Positions 24,995 through 32,594 of a stretch of DNA of 64,000 bases are shown here, in pieces. Numbering within the stretch: the first letter of the stretch is position 1; each line of letters starts with the position of its first letter. Under the pieces are notes generated by a model. That model was not told the origin of the DNA. It ran no database searches and was given only the letters and a program-made list of their open reading frames with translations. The position numbers and the translations under genes are program-made. Source of the stretch: Leifsonia sp. 466MF (GTDB taxonomy: Bacteria; Actinomycetota; Actinomycetes; Actinomycetales; Microbacteriaceae); the NCBI RefSeq assembly GCF_900100265.1, contig NZ_LT629696.1, positions 1-64,000 of the forward strand, in the 5' to 3' direction.

Positions 24995-26346
24995 CAGGCG
25001 GCCCTCCCGGCGAGTTCGCGCACGTCGGACGCTTCCGGCACGCCGCCCCCGACGAACGCCCGGCGGGGATGCTGCACCGAGAGCAGCGACACGATGTCGC
25101 GCCCGAAGAACACCGCACTCGCCCAGATCAGCAGCACCCGCACCTTGCGCTCCCAGGTCGGTATCGCGAGCACGTGATACCCGCGGTGCATCACCCAGGC
25201 GAGGAATCCCGTGATGACGATTCCGCGCCACTGGAAGATGCCCGTGCCGAGGCCGAGGGTCGCGACGACGCCGAGGCTGTGGTGCACGTAGTCCTTCGGC
25301 TGCTCACCGCGCAGGGTCGCGACGATGTTCTTCGCCAAACGCTTGGCCTGCCGGACGGCGTGCTGGGCGTTGGGAACCGTCACGGCGCCGTCGATCGGGG
25401 ACGCCAGGTCCGGCACCGCCGCGTCGTCGCCGGCCGCCCAGGCGTCCGGCACGACGGCGTCCGGCGTGCCCACTCGCAGGTCGGCGCGGACCATCACCGA
25501 TCCGCGCGCGGTGACCGGCAGGTCGGTGTGGTTCGCGACGACCGGGTTCGCGCCGTTGCCGGCGGTCCACACGATGGTGTGCGCGTCGAACTCCGCACCG
25601 GTGGAGAGCACCAGGTGGCCGCCGTCCGCCGAGACGAGCTGCGCATCCAGGTGGATGTGGGCCCCACGGCGTTCCAGAGCCCGCACCACCCAGCGTCCCG
25701 GCTCGTCGGTCACCTCGGGGAGGATGCGGTTGCGCGCCTCGATCAGGTGGAACGACAGGTCCGAGAAGGTCAGCTCGGGATACGACTTCAGAAGCGCCGT
25801 GGCCAGCGAGAGCGTCTCGCCGAACCCTTCGACGCCCGAGAACCCGCCGCCGACGAACGCGACGGTGAGCAGGCGGCTGCGCTCCGGTCCGGGCGGCAGC
25901 ACCGAGGCGCGGTCGAAAGCGTCGAGCAGCCGATCGCGGATGGCGACGGCCTCCTCGACGTGCTTCATGCCGATCGCCTGCTCGGTGACGCCCGGGATGG
26001 GGAAGGTGCGGGTGACGGCGCCTGCGGTGACCACGATGATGTCGTAGCCCAGCGGGAACGGCTCGCCGTCCTTCGGCAGCACCGTCACCGTCTTCGACGC
26101 GTGGTCGATCCGGGTCACCGACGCGGGGATGAGCCGCGCGCGCTTCAGGTGGCTGCGGAGGGAGATGGCGGCATGCCGCGGCTCGATCGACCCCGCTGCG
26201 ACTTCCGGGAGGAACGGCTGGTACGTCATGTACGGCCGGGGGTCGATCACGACGATCTCGGCTTCGTCCCTCCGCAGCTTCTTCTCCAGCTTCCATGCGG
26301 TGTAGAAACCGGCGTAGCCGCCGCCCACCACGAGGATCCGGCGCAT
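24994..26346 (-). CDS. ndh: Type II NADH:quinone dehydrogenase (NDH-2)
   Basis: 450-residue flavoprotein that passes electrons from NADH to quinone at the membrane surface without proton pumping. FAD-binding GGGYAGFYTAWKLEKKL opens the protein; the NADH site is VAFVGGGFSGVEGFGE; AWAAGDDAAVP is the second FAD motif. A C-terminal amphipathic/membrane region (GIVITGFLAWVMHRGYHVLA) anchors it. CAGGAGG precedes the ATG. A strong ECF41-type promoter lies 43 nt upstream, and the cytochrome b gene is coupled downstream (TGATG). So quinone reduction and cytochrome b are produced together under the sigma factor. Confidence 0.88.
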   Translation of the reverse strand: MRRILVVGGGYAGFYTAWKLEKKLRRDEAEIVVIDPRPYMTYQPFLPEVAAGSIEPRHAAISLRSHLKRARLIPASVTRIDHASKTVTVLPKDGEPFPLGYDIIVVTAGAVTRTFPIPGVTEQAIGMKHVEEAVAIRDRLLDAFDRASVLPPGPERSRLLTVAFVGGGFSGVEGFGETLSLATALLKSYPELTFSDLSFHLIEARNRILPEVTDEPGRWVVRALERRGAHIHLDAQLVSADGGHLVLSTGAEFDAHTIVWTAGNGANPVVANHTDLPVTARGSVMVRADLRVGTPDAVVPDAWAAGDDAAVPDLASPIDGAVTVPNAQHAVRQAKRLAKNIVATLRGEQPKDYVHHSLGVVATLGLGTGIFQWRGIVITGFLAWVMHRGYHVLAIPTWERKVRVLLIWASAVFFGRDIVSLLSVQHPRRAFVGGGVPEASDVRELAGRAA

Positions 26347-26388
26347 GAGTGCCTCCTGTCCGGCCGATGAATGTGCCTTCACCCGTTA

Positions 26389-26416
26389 TGACCGGACAGC
26401 GTCCCGATTTGTGACA
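26389..26416 (-). promoter_or_regulatory. ECF41-type promoter of ndh operon
   Basis: Minus strand: TGTCACA (26416-26410), 12 nt, then GTCCGGTCA (26397-26389). Identical spacing and near-identical bases to three other sites at 28137, 29647 and 29694. TGTCACA with a GTC-containing -10 is the reported ECF41 promoter pattern. It lies between the sigma gene's stop and the ndh start. Confidence 0.75.
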
Positions 26417-26430
26417 TCGGGGGCGGGATT

Positions 26431-27321
26431 TCACGCCGGGACGGGGATGCGTTCCAGCTTCTGCGGGTTGAGCACCCACTGGAGGCGGCGGATGCCGTCG
26501 GCGGTGACGTCGAGCGCGATGAAGGCGACCACGGCGCCGTCGCGGACCAGCACGGCCGCGGGGCCGCCGTTGGCTTCGATGAGGCGCACGGTGCCGTCCC
26601 AGAACCGGTCGGCGAAGGCGTGGACGTACTTCGCCACCGTCTCGCGGGTGAAGACCGGGATGCGCGACGCCCGGGCCAGTCCGCCGCCGTCGGAGTAACT
26701 GACGATGTCGGCGGTGAAGATGCGCTCGAGTTCGGCGATGTCGCCGGACTGCGCGGCCTCGAGGAAGGCCTCCAGCATCCGCTTCTGCTGGGCGTGGTCG
26801 ACCTCGCGCACGTGCCGCTCCTCGGCCAGGTGCTTCCGCGCGCGGCTGACGAGTTGCCGCGCGGACGCCTCGGAGCCCTGGATGATCTCCGCGATCTGCG
26901 GGTACGGGTAGTCGAAGGCCTCCCGCAGCACGTAGGCGGCGCGTTCGGTCGGCGTCAGCTTCTCGAGCAGCACGAGGACGGCGAACTCGAGCGCTTCACC
27001 CCGCTCGGCGCCGAGGGCAGGGTCGGCGCTGGTGTCCACGGGCTCGGGCAGCCACGGCCCGATGTACGTCTCGCGCTTCACCCGCGCAGACTGGGCCTGG
27101 TTGATGGCCAGCCGGGTCGCCGCGGTCGCCAGGAAGGCCGCCGGCTCGCGCACCGCCGAGCGGTCGGTGCGCTGCCAGCGCTCCCAGGTGTCCTGGACGA
27201 TGTCCTCCGCGTCCGCGACGGTCCCGAGCATCCGGTAGGCGATGCCGAACAGGCGCGGCCGCACCGCCGCGAACGTCGCCGCGGCGGTGTCGAGGTCGTC
27301 CTGCTCCACTGGCCCCGTCAT
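26431..27321 (-). CDS. ECF41/SigJ-type RNA polymerase sigma factor
   Basis: 296-residue extracytoplasmic-function sigma factor. Region 2 (RLFGIAYRMLGTVADAEDIVQ) and region 4 (KLTPTERAAYVLREAFDYPYPQIAEI) are followed by the group-specific linker WLPEP (90-94, between regions) and a SnoaL-like C-terminal domain with DGGG (211-214) and NPQKL (285-289). These are the ECF41 signatures WLPEP, DGGGK and NPDKL with small changes. In this group the C-terminal domain replaces an anti-sigma factor. It is 9 nt downstream of an NmrA-like gene carrying an ECF41 promoter, so it probably drives its own synthesis. Confidence 0.9.
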   Translation of the reverse strand: MTGPVEQDDLDTAAATFAAVRPRLFGIAYRMLGTVADAEDIVQDTWERWQRTDRSAVREPAAFLATAATRLAINQAQSARVKRETYIGPWLPEPVDTSADPALGAERGEALEFAVLVLLEKLTPTERAAYVLREAFDYPYPQIAEIIQGSEASARQLVSRARKHLAEERHVREVDHAQQKRMLEAFLEAAQSGDIAELERIFTADIVSYSDGGGLARASRIPVFTRETVAKYVHAFADRFWDGTVRLIEANGGPAAVLVRDGAVVAFIALDVTADGIRRLQWVLNPQKLERIPVPA

Positions 27322-27330
27322 GGTCGAATG

Positions 27331-28092
27331 CTAGTGGCGTTCCTCCAGCCAGCGGGAGAACGTCGTCCCGCCGAACCGGTGGTCGGTGATGGCGGGGTCG
27401 TTGCCCGGCGTGAGCGATCGGTCGTCGACCCGGCCGCCGTAGTATCCGGCGTCGGGATCCGTCGAAACGGTCCGCGGATCGCCCGTAGCGGAGAACAGCC
27501 GGCGCGCCAGTTCGTCCAGCCGCAGGGGCTCCGGACCGGCGAGCTCCACGATCCCGTTCAGGGGCGCTGCCACGGCGACCTCGGCCAGGGCGGCCGACAC
27601 GTCCGCGGCGGCGATCGGCTGCATCAGCACATCCGACAGCACGGCCGTGCCATCCTGCGTCGCTCCGTCGGCGAGCGCGCCGATGAACTCGAAGAACTGC
27701 GACGCGCGCACGATCGTGAACGGCACGCCGCTCTCGTGCACGATGCGCTCCTGCGTCACCTTCGCCCGCATGTAGCCGATGTCGGGCATGCGGTCGGCGC
27801 CCACGATGGAGAGGACGACGTGGTGGCGGACGCCCGCGGCCTTCTCGGCCGCGACGAGGTTGGTGGCGGACCGCTCGAAGAACTCGTGCACCGGGCCGTC
27901 CTCGAACGACGGCGCGTTGGGCGTGTCGACGACGACGTCCGCACCCTCGAGGACCGCGGCGAGCCCTTCGCCCGTGACCGTGTCCACGCCGGTCGACGGC
28001 GATGCGGCGACGACGTCGTGGCCCGCCTCCTGCAGACGAGAGACGACTCCGCGGCCGATCAGGCCGGTTCCGCCGATGGCGACGATCTTCAT
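27331..28092 (-). CDS. NmrA-like NAD(P)-binding protein A
   Basis: 253-residue atypical SDR: Rossmann GGTGLIGRGVVSRL at the N-terminus, NAPSFEDGPVHEFF, HHVVLSIVGADRMPDIGYMRAK, then a C-terminal substrate lobe ending GGTTFSRWLEERH. Relatives act as NADPH-dependent quinone/alkene reductases or redox sensors. A close paralogue lies at 29778-30536. An ECF41-type promoter is centred near 28150, and the sigma gene follows 9 nt after its stop. In known ECF41 loci the partner gene is an oxidoreductase or epimerase of this general kind. Confidence 0.82.
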   Translation of the reverse strand: MKIVAIGGTGLIGRGVVSRLQEAGHDVVAASPSTGVDTVTGEGLAAVLEGADVVVDTPNAPSFEDGPVHEFFERSATNLVAAEKAAGVRHHVVLSIVGADRMPDIGYMRAKVTQERIVHESGVPFTIVRASQFFEFIGALADGATQDGTAVLSDVLMQPIAAADVSAALAEVAVAAPLNGIVELAGPEPLRLDELARRLFSATGDPRTVSTDPDAGYYGGRVDDRSLTPGNDPAITDHRFGGTTFSRWLEERH

Positions 28093-28136
28093 GTGCTGCT
28101 CCGTTTCTGCGCGGACGCTCCGCGCGTCACCAGCTC

Positions 28137-28164
28137 TGACCGGACAGGTGCCCGGGATGTGACA
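28137..28164 (-). promoter_or_regulatory. ECF41-type promoter of NmrA-A/sigma operon
   Basis: Minus strand: TGTCACA (28164-28158), 12 nt, then GTCCGGTCA (28145-28137), 45 nt before the NmrA-like start. It lies between the MFS stop and this gene, so the sigma operon has its own start point and is predicted to be autoactivated. Confidence 0.75.
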
Positions 28165-28184
28165 GCGGCGTGCGACGTCTCCGC

Positions 28185-29618
28185 TCAGCGGAGCAGAGCG
28201 TGGTGGCGGGATACCTCCGTCTCGGCCGGCTCGCCGCTGACGCCGCGAGGATTCCGGATACCGGCCGCCGAGATCAGGCCGCCCACGGCGAGCGCGATGG
28301 CCGCTGCCCCGGCGAGCTCGTGGAAGCCGGCGACGGCCGACATCGCCGCCCCCGCCGAACCCGCAAGGGCCACCGCGACGAGGCCGGCGACACGAGACAC
28401 CGCGTTGTTCACGGCCGACGCGATCCCGGACCGTGCCGGATCGACGGCACCCAGGATGGTCGCCGTCAACGGAGCGACCGTGATCGCCATGCCCAGCCCG
28501 AAGACGACGACGGCGGGCAGCACCTCGGTCAGGTAGTCGGCGTCGCGCGAGATCCGCAGCATCAGGGCGAACCCGCCGGCCGCGACCAACGGTCCGACTG
28601 TCATCATCAGTCGTGGTCCTACCCGGCCGCTGAGACGGCCGAAGTACGCGGACAGGGCGATCAGCACGATGCTGGACGGGACCATCGCGAATCCGGCGAG
28701 AGTCGCCGAATATCCGGCCCCCTGCTGGAGGAACAGCGCGAGCGCGAAGGTGCCGACAGCCACACCCCCGTAGATGAAGGCCGTCGCCACATTCCCCACG
28801 GTGAAGTCGCGTGCCCGGAAGATGGTGAGGGGCAGCATCGGCTGCGCCGCCCTCCTCTCGCGCAGGACGAAGGCGACGAGCGCCGCAGCGCCGACCGCGA
28901 GCGAACCGAGGATCAACGGCGAGCCCCATCCATATCGTGGATGCTCGATCAGGGCGAACACCGGCAGACCGAGCCCGAGCACGCCGAGGCCGGCACCCGC
29001 CCAGTCCACCCGGGCGCCGGGCCGGTGGGGAGCGTCCGCGGGAAGGGCGCGGACGAGCAGCAGCGCAACGGCGATCGGCAGGAGGTTGATGGCGAAGACC
29101 CATCGCCACGACAGGGCATCGACCAGCACACCGCCGAGTACGGGCCCCGCGATGCTGGCGAGGGAGGTGATCGCCGTCCAGACCCCGATCGCCCGGCTCT
29201 GCGCTGCGCCGTTGAATGCGCCGAGGATCAGGGCGAGAGAACTCGGCACGAGCAGGGCGCCGGCGACGCCCTGAAGCCCGCGAGCGAGCACGAGGATCGC
29301 CGAGGTGGGCGCGAGAGCGCACAGGGCCGAGGCGATGGCGAAGCCGACGAGGCCCCAGAGCAGCACTCGACGGCGCCCGAACAGATCGGAGAGCGACCCG
29401 GCGAGCAGGATGACCGATCCGAGCGTCAGGAGGTACGCATCCACCACCCACTGCTGGACGGCGAGGCCGCCTCCCAGCTCCCGCCCGATCGCGGGGAGGG
29501 CGACCGTCACGACGCTGCCGTCGAGAAACGCGATGAAGGTCGCCACGACGGCCACCGCCAATACCGTTCGCTGTGGCGCCGTCATCCATCCGGTCATCGT
29601 CTGTCGTCCGTTCGTCAT
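28185..29618 (-). CDS. MFS transporter, DHA2 (14-helix) type
   Basis: 477-residue drug:H+ antiporter-like protein with about 14 membrane segments. FLDGSVVTVALPAI at helix 1, SLSDLFGRRRVLLWG (motif A) and GIWTAITSLASIAGPVLGG-like motif C (positions about 150-170) mark the DHA2 efflux group. ATG 29618 is chosen since earlier codons would cross the promoter; an in-frame ATG also exists at 29597. An ECF41-type promoter lies 29 nt upstream. Likely exports the toxic compound or product that goes with the regulon's oxidoreductases. Confidence 0.83.
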   Translation of the reverse strand: MTNGRQTMTGWMTAPQRTVLAVAVVATFIAFLDGSVVTVALPAIGRELGGGLAVQQWVVDAYLLTLGSVILLAGSLSDLFGRRRVLLWGLVGFAIASALCALAPTSAILVLARGLQGVAGALLVPSSLALILGAFNGAAQSRAIGVWTAITSLASIAGPVLGGVLVDALSWRWVFAINLLPIAVALLLVRALPADAPHRPGARVDWAGAGLGVLGLGLPVFALIEHPRYGWGSPLILGSLAVGAAALVAFVLRERRAAQPMLPLTIFRARDFTVGNVATAFIYGGVAVGTFALALFLQQGAGYSATLAGFAMVPSSIVLIALSAYFGRLSGRVGPRLMMTVGPLVAAGGFALMLRISRDADYLTEVLPAVVVFGLGMAITVAPLTATILGAVDPARSGIASAVNNAVSRVAGLVAVALAGSAGAAMSAVAGFHELAGAAAIALAVGGLISAAGIRNPRGVSGEPAETEVSRHHALLR

Positions 29619-29646
29619 GGTCCCGGGAAGGTCCCGGCTCCGGCTC

Positions 29647-29674
29647 TGACCGGTCAGCCCACCGTTCTGTGACG
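29647..29674 (-). promoter_or_regulatory. ECF41-type promoter of MFS gene
   Basis: Minus strand: CGTCACA (29674-29668), 12 nt, GACCGGTCA (29655-29647). One base off the TGTCACA of the other three sites. It is back to back with the 29694 site, so a single intergenic region fires in both directions. Confidence 0.65.
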
Positions 29675-29693
29675 GTGACGCCGAGCTGCGACC

Positions 29694-29721
29694 TGTCACA
29701 TTCGCGCCGCCTGTTCGGTCG
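29694..29721 (+). promoter_or_regulatory. ECF41-type promoter of NmrA-B
   Basis: Plus strand: TGTCACA (29694-29700), 12 nt, GTTCGGTCG (29713-29721), 57 nt before the second NmrA-like gene. Same spacing as the three minus-strand sites. Confidence 0.7.
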
Positions 29722-29777
29722 TACTGGGTGACGGCTGCACACGGCCGCCGTCGGATGAGCATTCGAGGAGACACGAC

Positions 29778-30536
29778 ATGAAGATCGTCGTCATCGGCGG
29801 GACCGGCCTGATCGGTTCGAAAGTGGTGACCCTGCTGGCAAGCCACGGGCATGAGGCGATCGCCGCCTCTCCGAACTCCGGTGTGAACACGCTCACCGGT
29901 GACGGAGTGGACGCGGCGCTCGCCGGAGCGGACGTCGTCGTCGACGTCTCGAACTCGCCCTCCTTCGAGGACCGCGCGGTGATGGACTTCTTCACCACCT
30001 CCACCAACACGCTCATCGCCGCAGAGCGCAAAGCCGGCGTGCGGCACCATGTGGCGTTGTCGGTGGTCGGAACCGAGCGCGTGACGGACAGCGGGTACAT
30101 GCGCGCGAAGGTCGCGCAGGAGCTGCTCATCCGCGAGTCCGGCATCCCGTTCTCCATCGTGCACGCCACGCAGTTCTTCGAGTTCGTGAAGGCGATCGCC
30201 GACGCGGCCACCGACGGCGACACCGTGCGCCTCGCGCCCGTGATCATCAAGCCGATCGCAGCGGAGGACGTCGCCACCGCCGTCGCCCGCACCGCCGCCG
30301 GTTCGCCCATCGGGGGAGTGCTGGAGGTGAGCGGACCGGAGGAGTTCCGGCTGTCCGAGCTGATCGCGCGCGGGCTGGCCGCGCGGGGTGACGCACGTCA
30401 GGTCGTCGACGATCCCGAGGCGCGCTACTTCGGCGCGCACCTCAGCGATCGGGAGCTCGTCCCCGGTCCGGATGCGGAGGTCTTCCCCACGACGTTCGCC
30501 CAGTGGCTGGACGCCCAGGCGGTGACCACCCCGTGA
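29778..30536 (+). CDS. NmrA-like NAD(P)-binding protein B
   Basis: 252-residue paralogue of the protein at 27331-28092: GGTGLIGSKVVTLLASHGHEA, VVVDVSNSPSFEDRAVMDFF, HHVALSVVGTERVTDSGYMRAK, and a C-terminal TTFAQWLDAQAV. Similarity is continuous over the whole length, so the two arose by duplication inside the locus. Predicted NADPH-dependent reductase or redox-state sensor. The start has GAGGAG about 9 nt upstream. Expressed from its own ECF41-type promoter. Confidence 0.82.
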   Translation: MKIVVIGGTGLIGSKVVTLLASHGHEAIAASPNSGVNTLTGDGVDAALAGADVVVDVSNSPSFEDRAVMDFFTTSTNTLIAAERKAGVRHHVALSVVGTERVTDSGYMRAKVAQELLIRESGIPFSIVHATQFFEFVKAIADAATDGDTVRLAPVIIKPIAAEDVATAVARTAAGSPIGGVLEVSGPEEFRLSELIARGLAARGDARQVVDDPEARYFGAHLSDRELVPGPDAEVFPTTFAQWLDAQAVTTP

Positions 30537-30680
30537 CAAGCCGGTCCGGCCGAGCCGTGAGGTAAGAGCGGGAACACCGGGTTTCAGGCGGCCCACTCCC
30601 CGGGCATGCGCCAAGCAGACCACGGCTGGTCCCTCCCGCCGCCGGACCCTTCACACCCGATACGAGAGAAAGGCGTTCCC

Positions 30681-31082
30681 ATGTCGATGACAGCGTGGCT
30701 GCCCTCGGTGCTCACCCGGAGGCGACAGCTCGTGGGCGAGCTGCGCGCCGCCACCGCTGCGCGCGATGCCCGACGCCTGCGACGGCTCCTCGACCCGGAG
30801 GTCGCGGTCGTGGTCGATGCGGGCGAGGGCGACCGTGCGAAGGTCCGTGTGGTGCGCGGAGTGGAGGACGCCGCGCTCCTGCTCGCCTACGGCCTCGGCG
30901 CACGGAGCGGACGGGAGGTCGTCGAACGCCCGGTGAACGGCCGCCCGGGCTTGCTGCTCCGCCGTGACGGGCAGCCGACCGCGACGATCGCCGTGGACGT
31001 GACCGCGGGGATGATCAGTGTGGTCTGGGTGCGGCTCGGTGCCACCGTGCTTCGGCGCGGCAACGCCGTGCTGCCCGTGTGA
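30681..31082 (+). CDS. Second stand-alone SnoaL-like domain protein
   Basis: 133 residues. VAVVVDAGEGDRAKVRVVRG, ERPVNGRPGLLLRRDGQPTATIAVDV and ISVVWVRLG follow the pattern of both the 22960 protein and the sigma factor's C-terminal domain, but the NPxKL motif is lost. A helical RRRQLVGELRAATAARDARRLRRLLD segment (residues 14-39) starts the domain. GAGAGAAAGG precedes ATG 30681. No ECF41-type promoter is visible in the 144 bp upstream. May bind the sigma factor, RNA polymerase or the same ligand. Confidence 0.6.
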   Translation: MSMTAWLPSVLTRRRQLVGELRAATAARDARRLRRLLDPEVAVVVDAGEGDRAKVRVVRGVEDAALLLAYGLGARSGREVVERPVNGRPGLLLRRDGQPTATIAVDVTAGMISVVWVRLGATVLRRGNAVLPV

Positions 31083-31102
31083 GGGCGCGACCGCGACCCG
31101 TC

Positions 31103-31435
31103 CTAGATCCCCCGGTCGTGCGAGATGCCCGCGCAGAGGTCGCCGCCCTCATCGAGCACGATCAGGCCGCCGTTCGAGTTGGCCGAGTCCATCAGGCGGC
31201 GCAGCCATTCCCGGTTGATCGCGGGCGGCCGCGGGCTGTCGTAGTGGAACCGGAGAGGGAGCGAGGAGTCCAGCCAGATGGTGCTCCGGCCGCTTCCGTT
31301 GGCCTTCGACTCGCGCCACGACAGGGCGAAGGACTCCTTGCGCTGGAGCTTGGCGATGATGGCGACCTCCAGGTGGGCGAGGACGACGTCGTCGAACGAC
31401 ACCCGTGCTGAACCGTCGTAAGCGAGGTACCCCAT
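31103..31435 (-). CDS. DUF7882-like small protein
   Basis: 110-residue protein beginning MGYLAYDGSARVSFDDVVLAHL, with KLQRKESFALSW, SGRSTIWLDSSLPLRFHY and REWLRRLMDSANSNGGLIVL. This is the pattern of a small protein found widely in Microbacteriaceae (DUF7882, sometimes labelled ATP-dependent DNA ligase-like by neighbour naming). Role unknown. GGAGG lies 8 nt before the ATG. Used here mainly as a taxonomic marker. Confidence 0.7.
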   Translation of the reverse strand: MGYLAYDGSARVSFDDVVLAHLEVAIIAKLQRKESFALSWRESKANGSGRSTIWLDSSLPLRFHYDSPRPPAINREWLRRLMDSANSNGGLIVLDEGGDLCAGISHDRGI

Positions 31436-31531
31436 CGGACCCACCTCCTGGCCATACCGTATCCATTCCGGCCGCCTCCTCTGCCTCCCCATTTCCGGCC
31501 TGCGGGTCGCCGTGTCGTCTACTATTCGGGG

Positions 31532-31759
31532 ATGAAGAAGCCAGCTCCCATCGAGGACGTGTCGATCGGCGGCGACGCGATCCGGCTCGGCCAGTTCGTG
31601 AAGTTCGCCGGACTCCTCGACTCCGGCGGGAGCGTCAAGGAGGCCATCGCCGACGGCGATGTCGACGTCAACGGCGAGGTCGAGCTCCGGCGCGGGCGAC
31701 AGCTGCAGGTCGGGGATGTGGTGTCCTTAGCCGGACACGCGGTGCGCGTCGCCCCCTGA
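31532..31759 (+). CDS. S4 RNA-binding domain protein
   Basis: 75-residue YbcJ/RlbA-type protein consisting of one S4 domain: IRLGQFVKFAGLLDSGGSVKEAI, DGDVDVNGEVELRRGRQLQVGD. The S4 fold binds structured RNA; these short proteins are linked to ribosome assembly or quality control. The start has a TACTAT hexamer exactly 6 nt upstream and no Shine-Dalgarno sequence of its own, suggesting a leaderless message. Confidence 0.83.
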   Translation: MKKPAPIEDVSIGGDAIRLGQFVKFAGLLDSGGSVKEAIADGDVDVNGEVELRRGRQLQVGDVVSLAGHAVRVAP

Positions 31760-31849
31760 GGTCGCTTCCCCGGCAATCCCTCGGAAGTCGTAGACCGTCG
31801 CGACCCGCGGCTGATTCGCGTCTGGTGCGCGGTCCGTAGCGTCGAGAGT

Positions 31850-32410
31850 GTGACCGCATCCCTCTCCCTCCGTCCGACGCATCCGGCGCGCACCGCTCCC
31901 CGCTCGCTTCCGGCCGTGCTGTTCGCCGTCTACCTCGTGCTGCTGGTGTGGGCCGTGTTGTGGAAGTTCCACGTGCCCGACTTCGGCGGGGACGGCGTGC
32001 GCGCCGTCAAGCTGGTGCCGTTCGTCGCGAGCGAGGGGTTCGGCGTCAACCGGCCGTCCGAGATGCTGGCGAACGTCGCTCTGTTCGTGCCGTTCGGCGT
32101 CTACCTCGGGGTGCTCGCGCCCCGGTGGCGCGTCTGGCCGGTCGCCGTCGTGGCGGCGCTGACGAGCTGCGCTCTGGAGGCGGCCCAGTACGTGCTCGCC
32201 TCGGGGAGTTCGGACGTCACCGACGTCATCCTGAACACGTCCGGCGCCGTCGGCGGCTTCCTCGTCCTGTCGCTCGCCCGGTGGGTGTCGCGCGGCCGAG
32301 CCGTACCCGCCGTCTACTGGATGTGCTTCATCGCCACGGTGGCCGCCGCGGTGTTCGGGGCCTCGCTGCTCGGGTCTCCGCTCCATTCGCTCCCGCCGCT
32401 GCACCGCTGA
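31850..32410 (+). CDS. VanZ-family membrane protein
   Basis: 186-residue VanZ-like protein with five membrane segments. The family core VKLVPFVASEG...NRPSEMLANVALFVPFGVYLG and SCALEAAQYVLASGSSDVTDVILNTSGAVGG is complete. Members affect envelope resistance to glycopeptides or lipophilic agents, but mechanism is unclear. TAGCGT sits 7 nt before the GTG start. Confidence 0.83.
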   Translation: MTASLSLRPTHPARTAPRSLPAVLFAVYLVLLVWAVLWKFHVPDFGGDGVRAVKLVPFVASEGFGVNRPSEMLANVALFVPFGVYLGVLAPRWRVWPVAVVAALTSCALEAAQYVLASGSSDVTDVILNTSGAVGGFLVLSLARWVSRGRAVPAVYWMCFIATVAAAVFGASLLGSPLHSLPPLHR

Positions 32411-32473
32411 CGGCCCGCGCCGCGGCGTGCGAATGGAGGTGTCACTCGTTCGGGGGTCATCCGACCTTTCTGG

Positions 32474-32491
32474 GGGTGAAGCCAGGGTGAA
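32474..32491. promoter_or_regulatory. GGGTGAA-N4-GGGTGAA direct repeat
   Basis: Two perfect GGGTGAA units (32474-32480, 32485-32491) with an 11-bp period, 104 nt before the surface-protein start. The same doublet, with the inner GCC conserved, lies before the other large surface gene at 47562. On the complement this is TTCACCC-N4-TTCACCC, very like the 11-bp direct-repeat PHO boxes (GTTCACC) bound by PhoP in Streptomyces. Confidence 0.55.
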
Positions 32492-32594
32492 ATTCGGCCG
32501 CAGCCCGCTGGGCCGCCGCTAGCGTGTGGCGCGGCGGGCACCGGTCTCGGTGGTGCTCCGCCGCTCCATGACGCAGGACGAAGGGGATGCTGCT

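Noticed and set aside
26620..28536. 638-codon plus-strand frame across the sigma and NmrA genes
   Set aside because: Mirror of minus-strand coding sequence; no domain, no ribosome site, and it crosses two ECF41 promoters.
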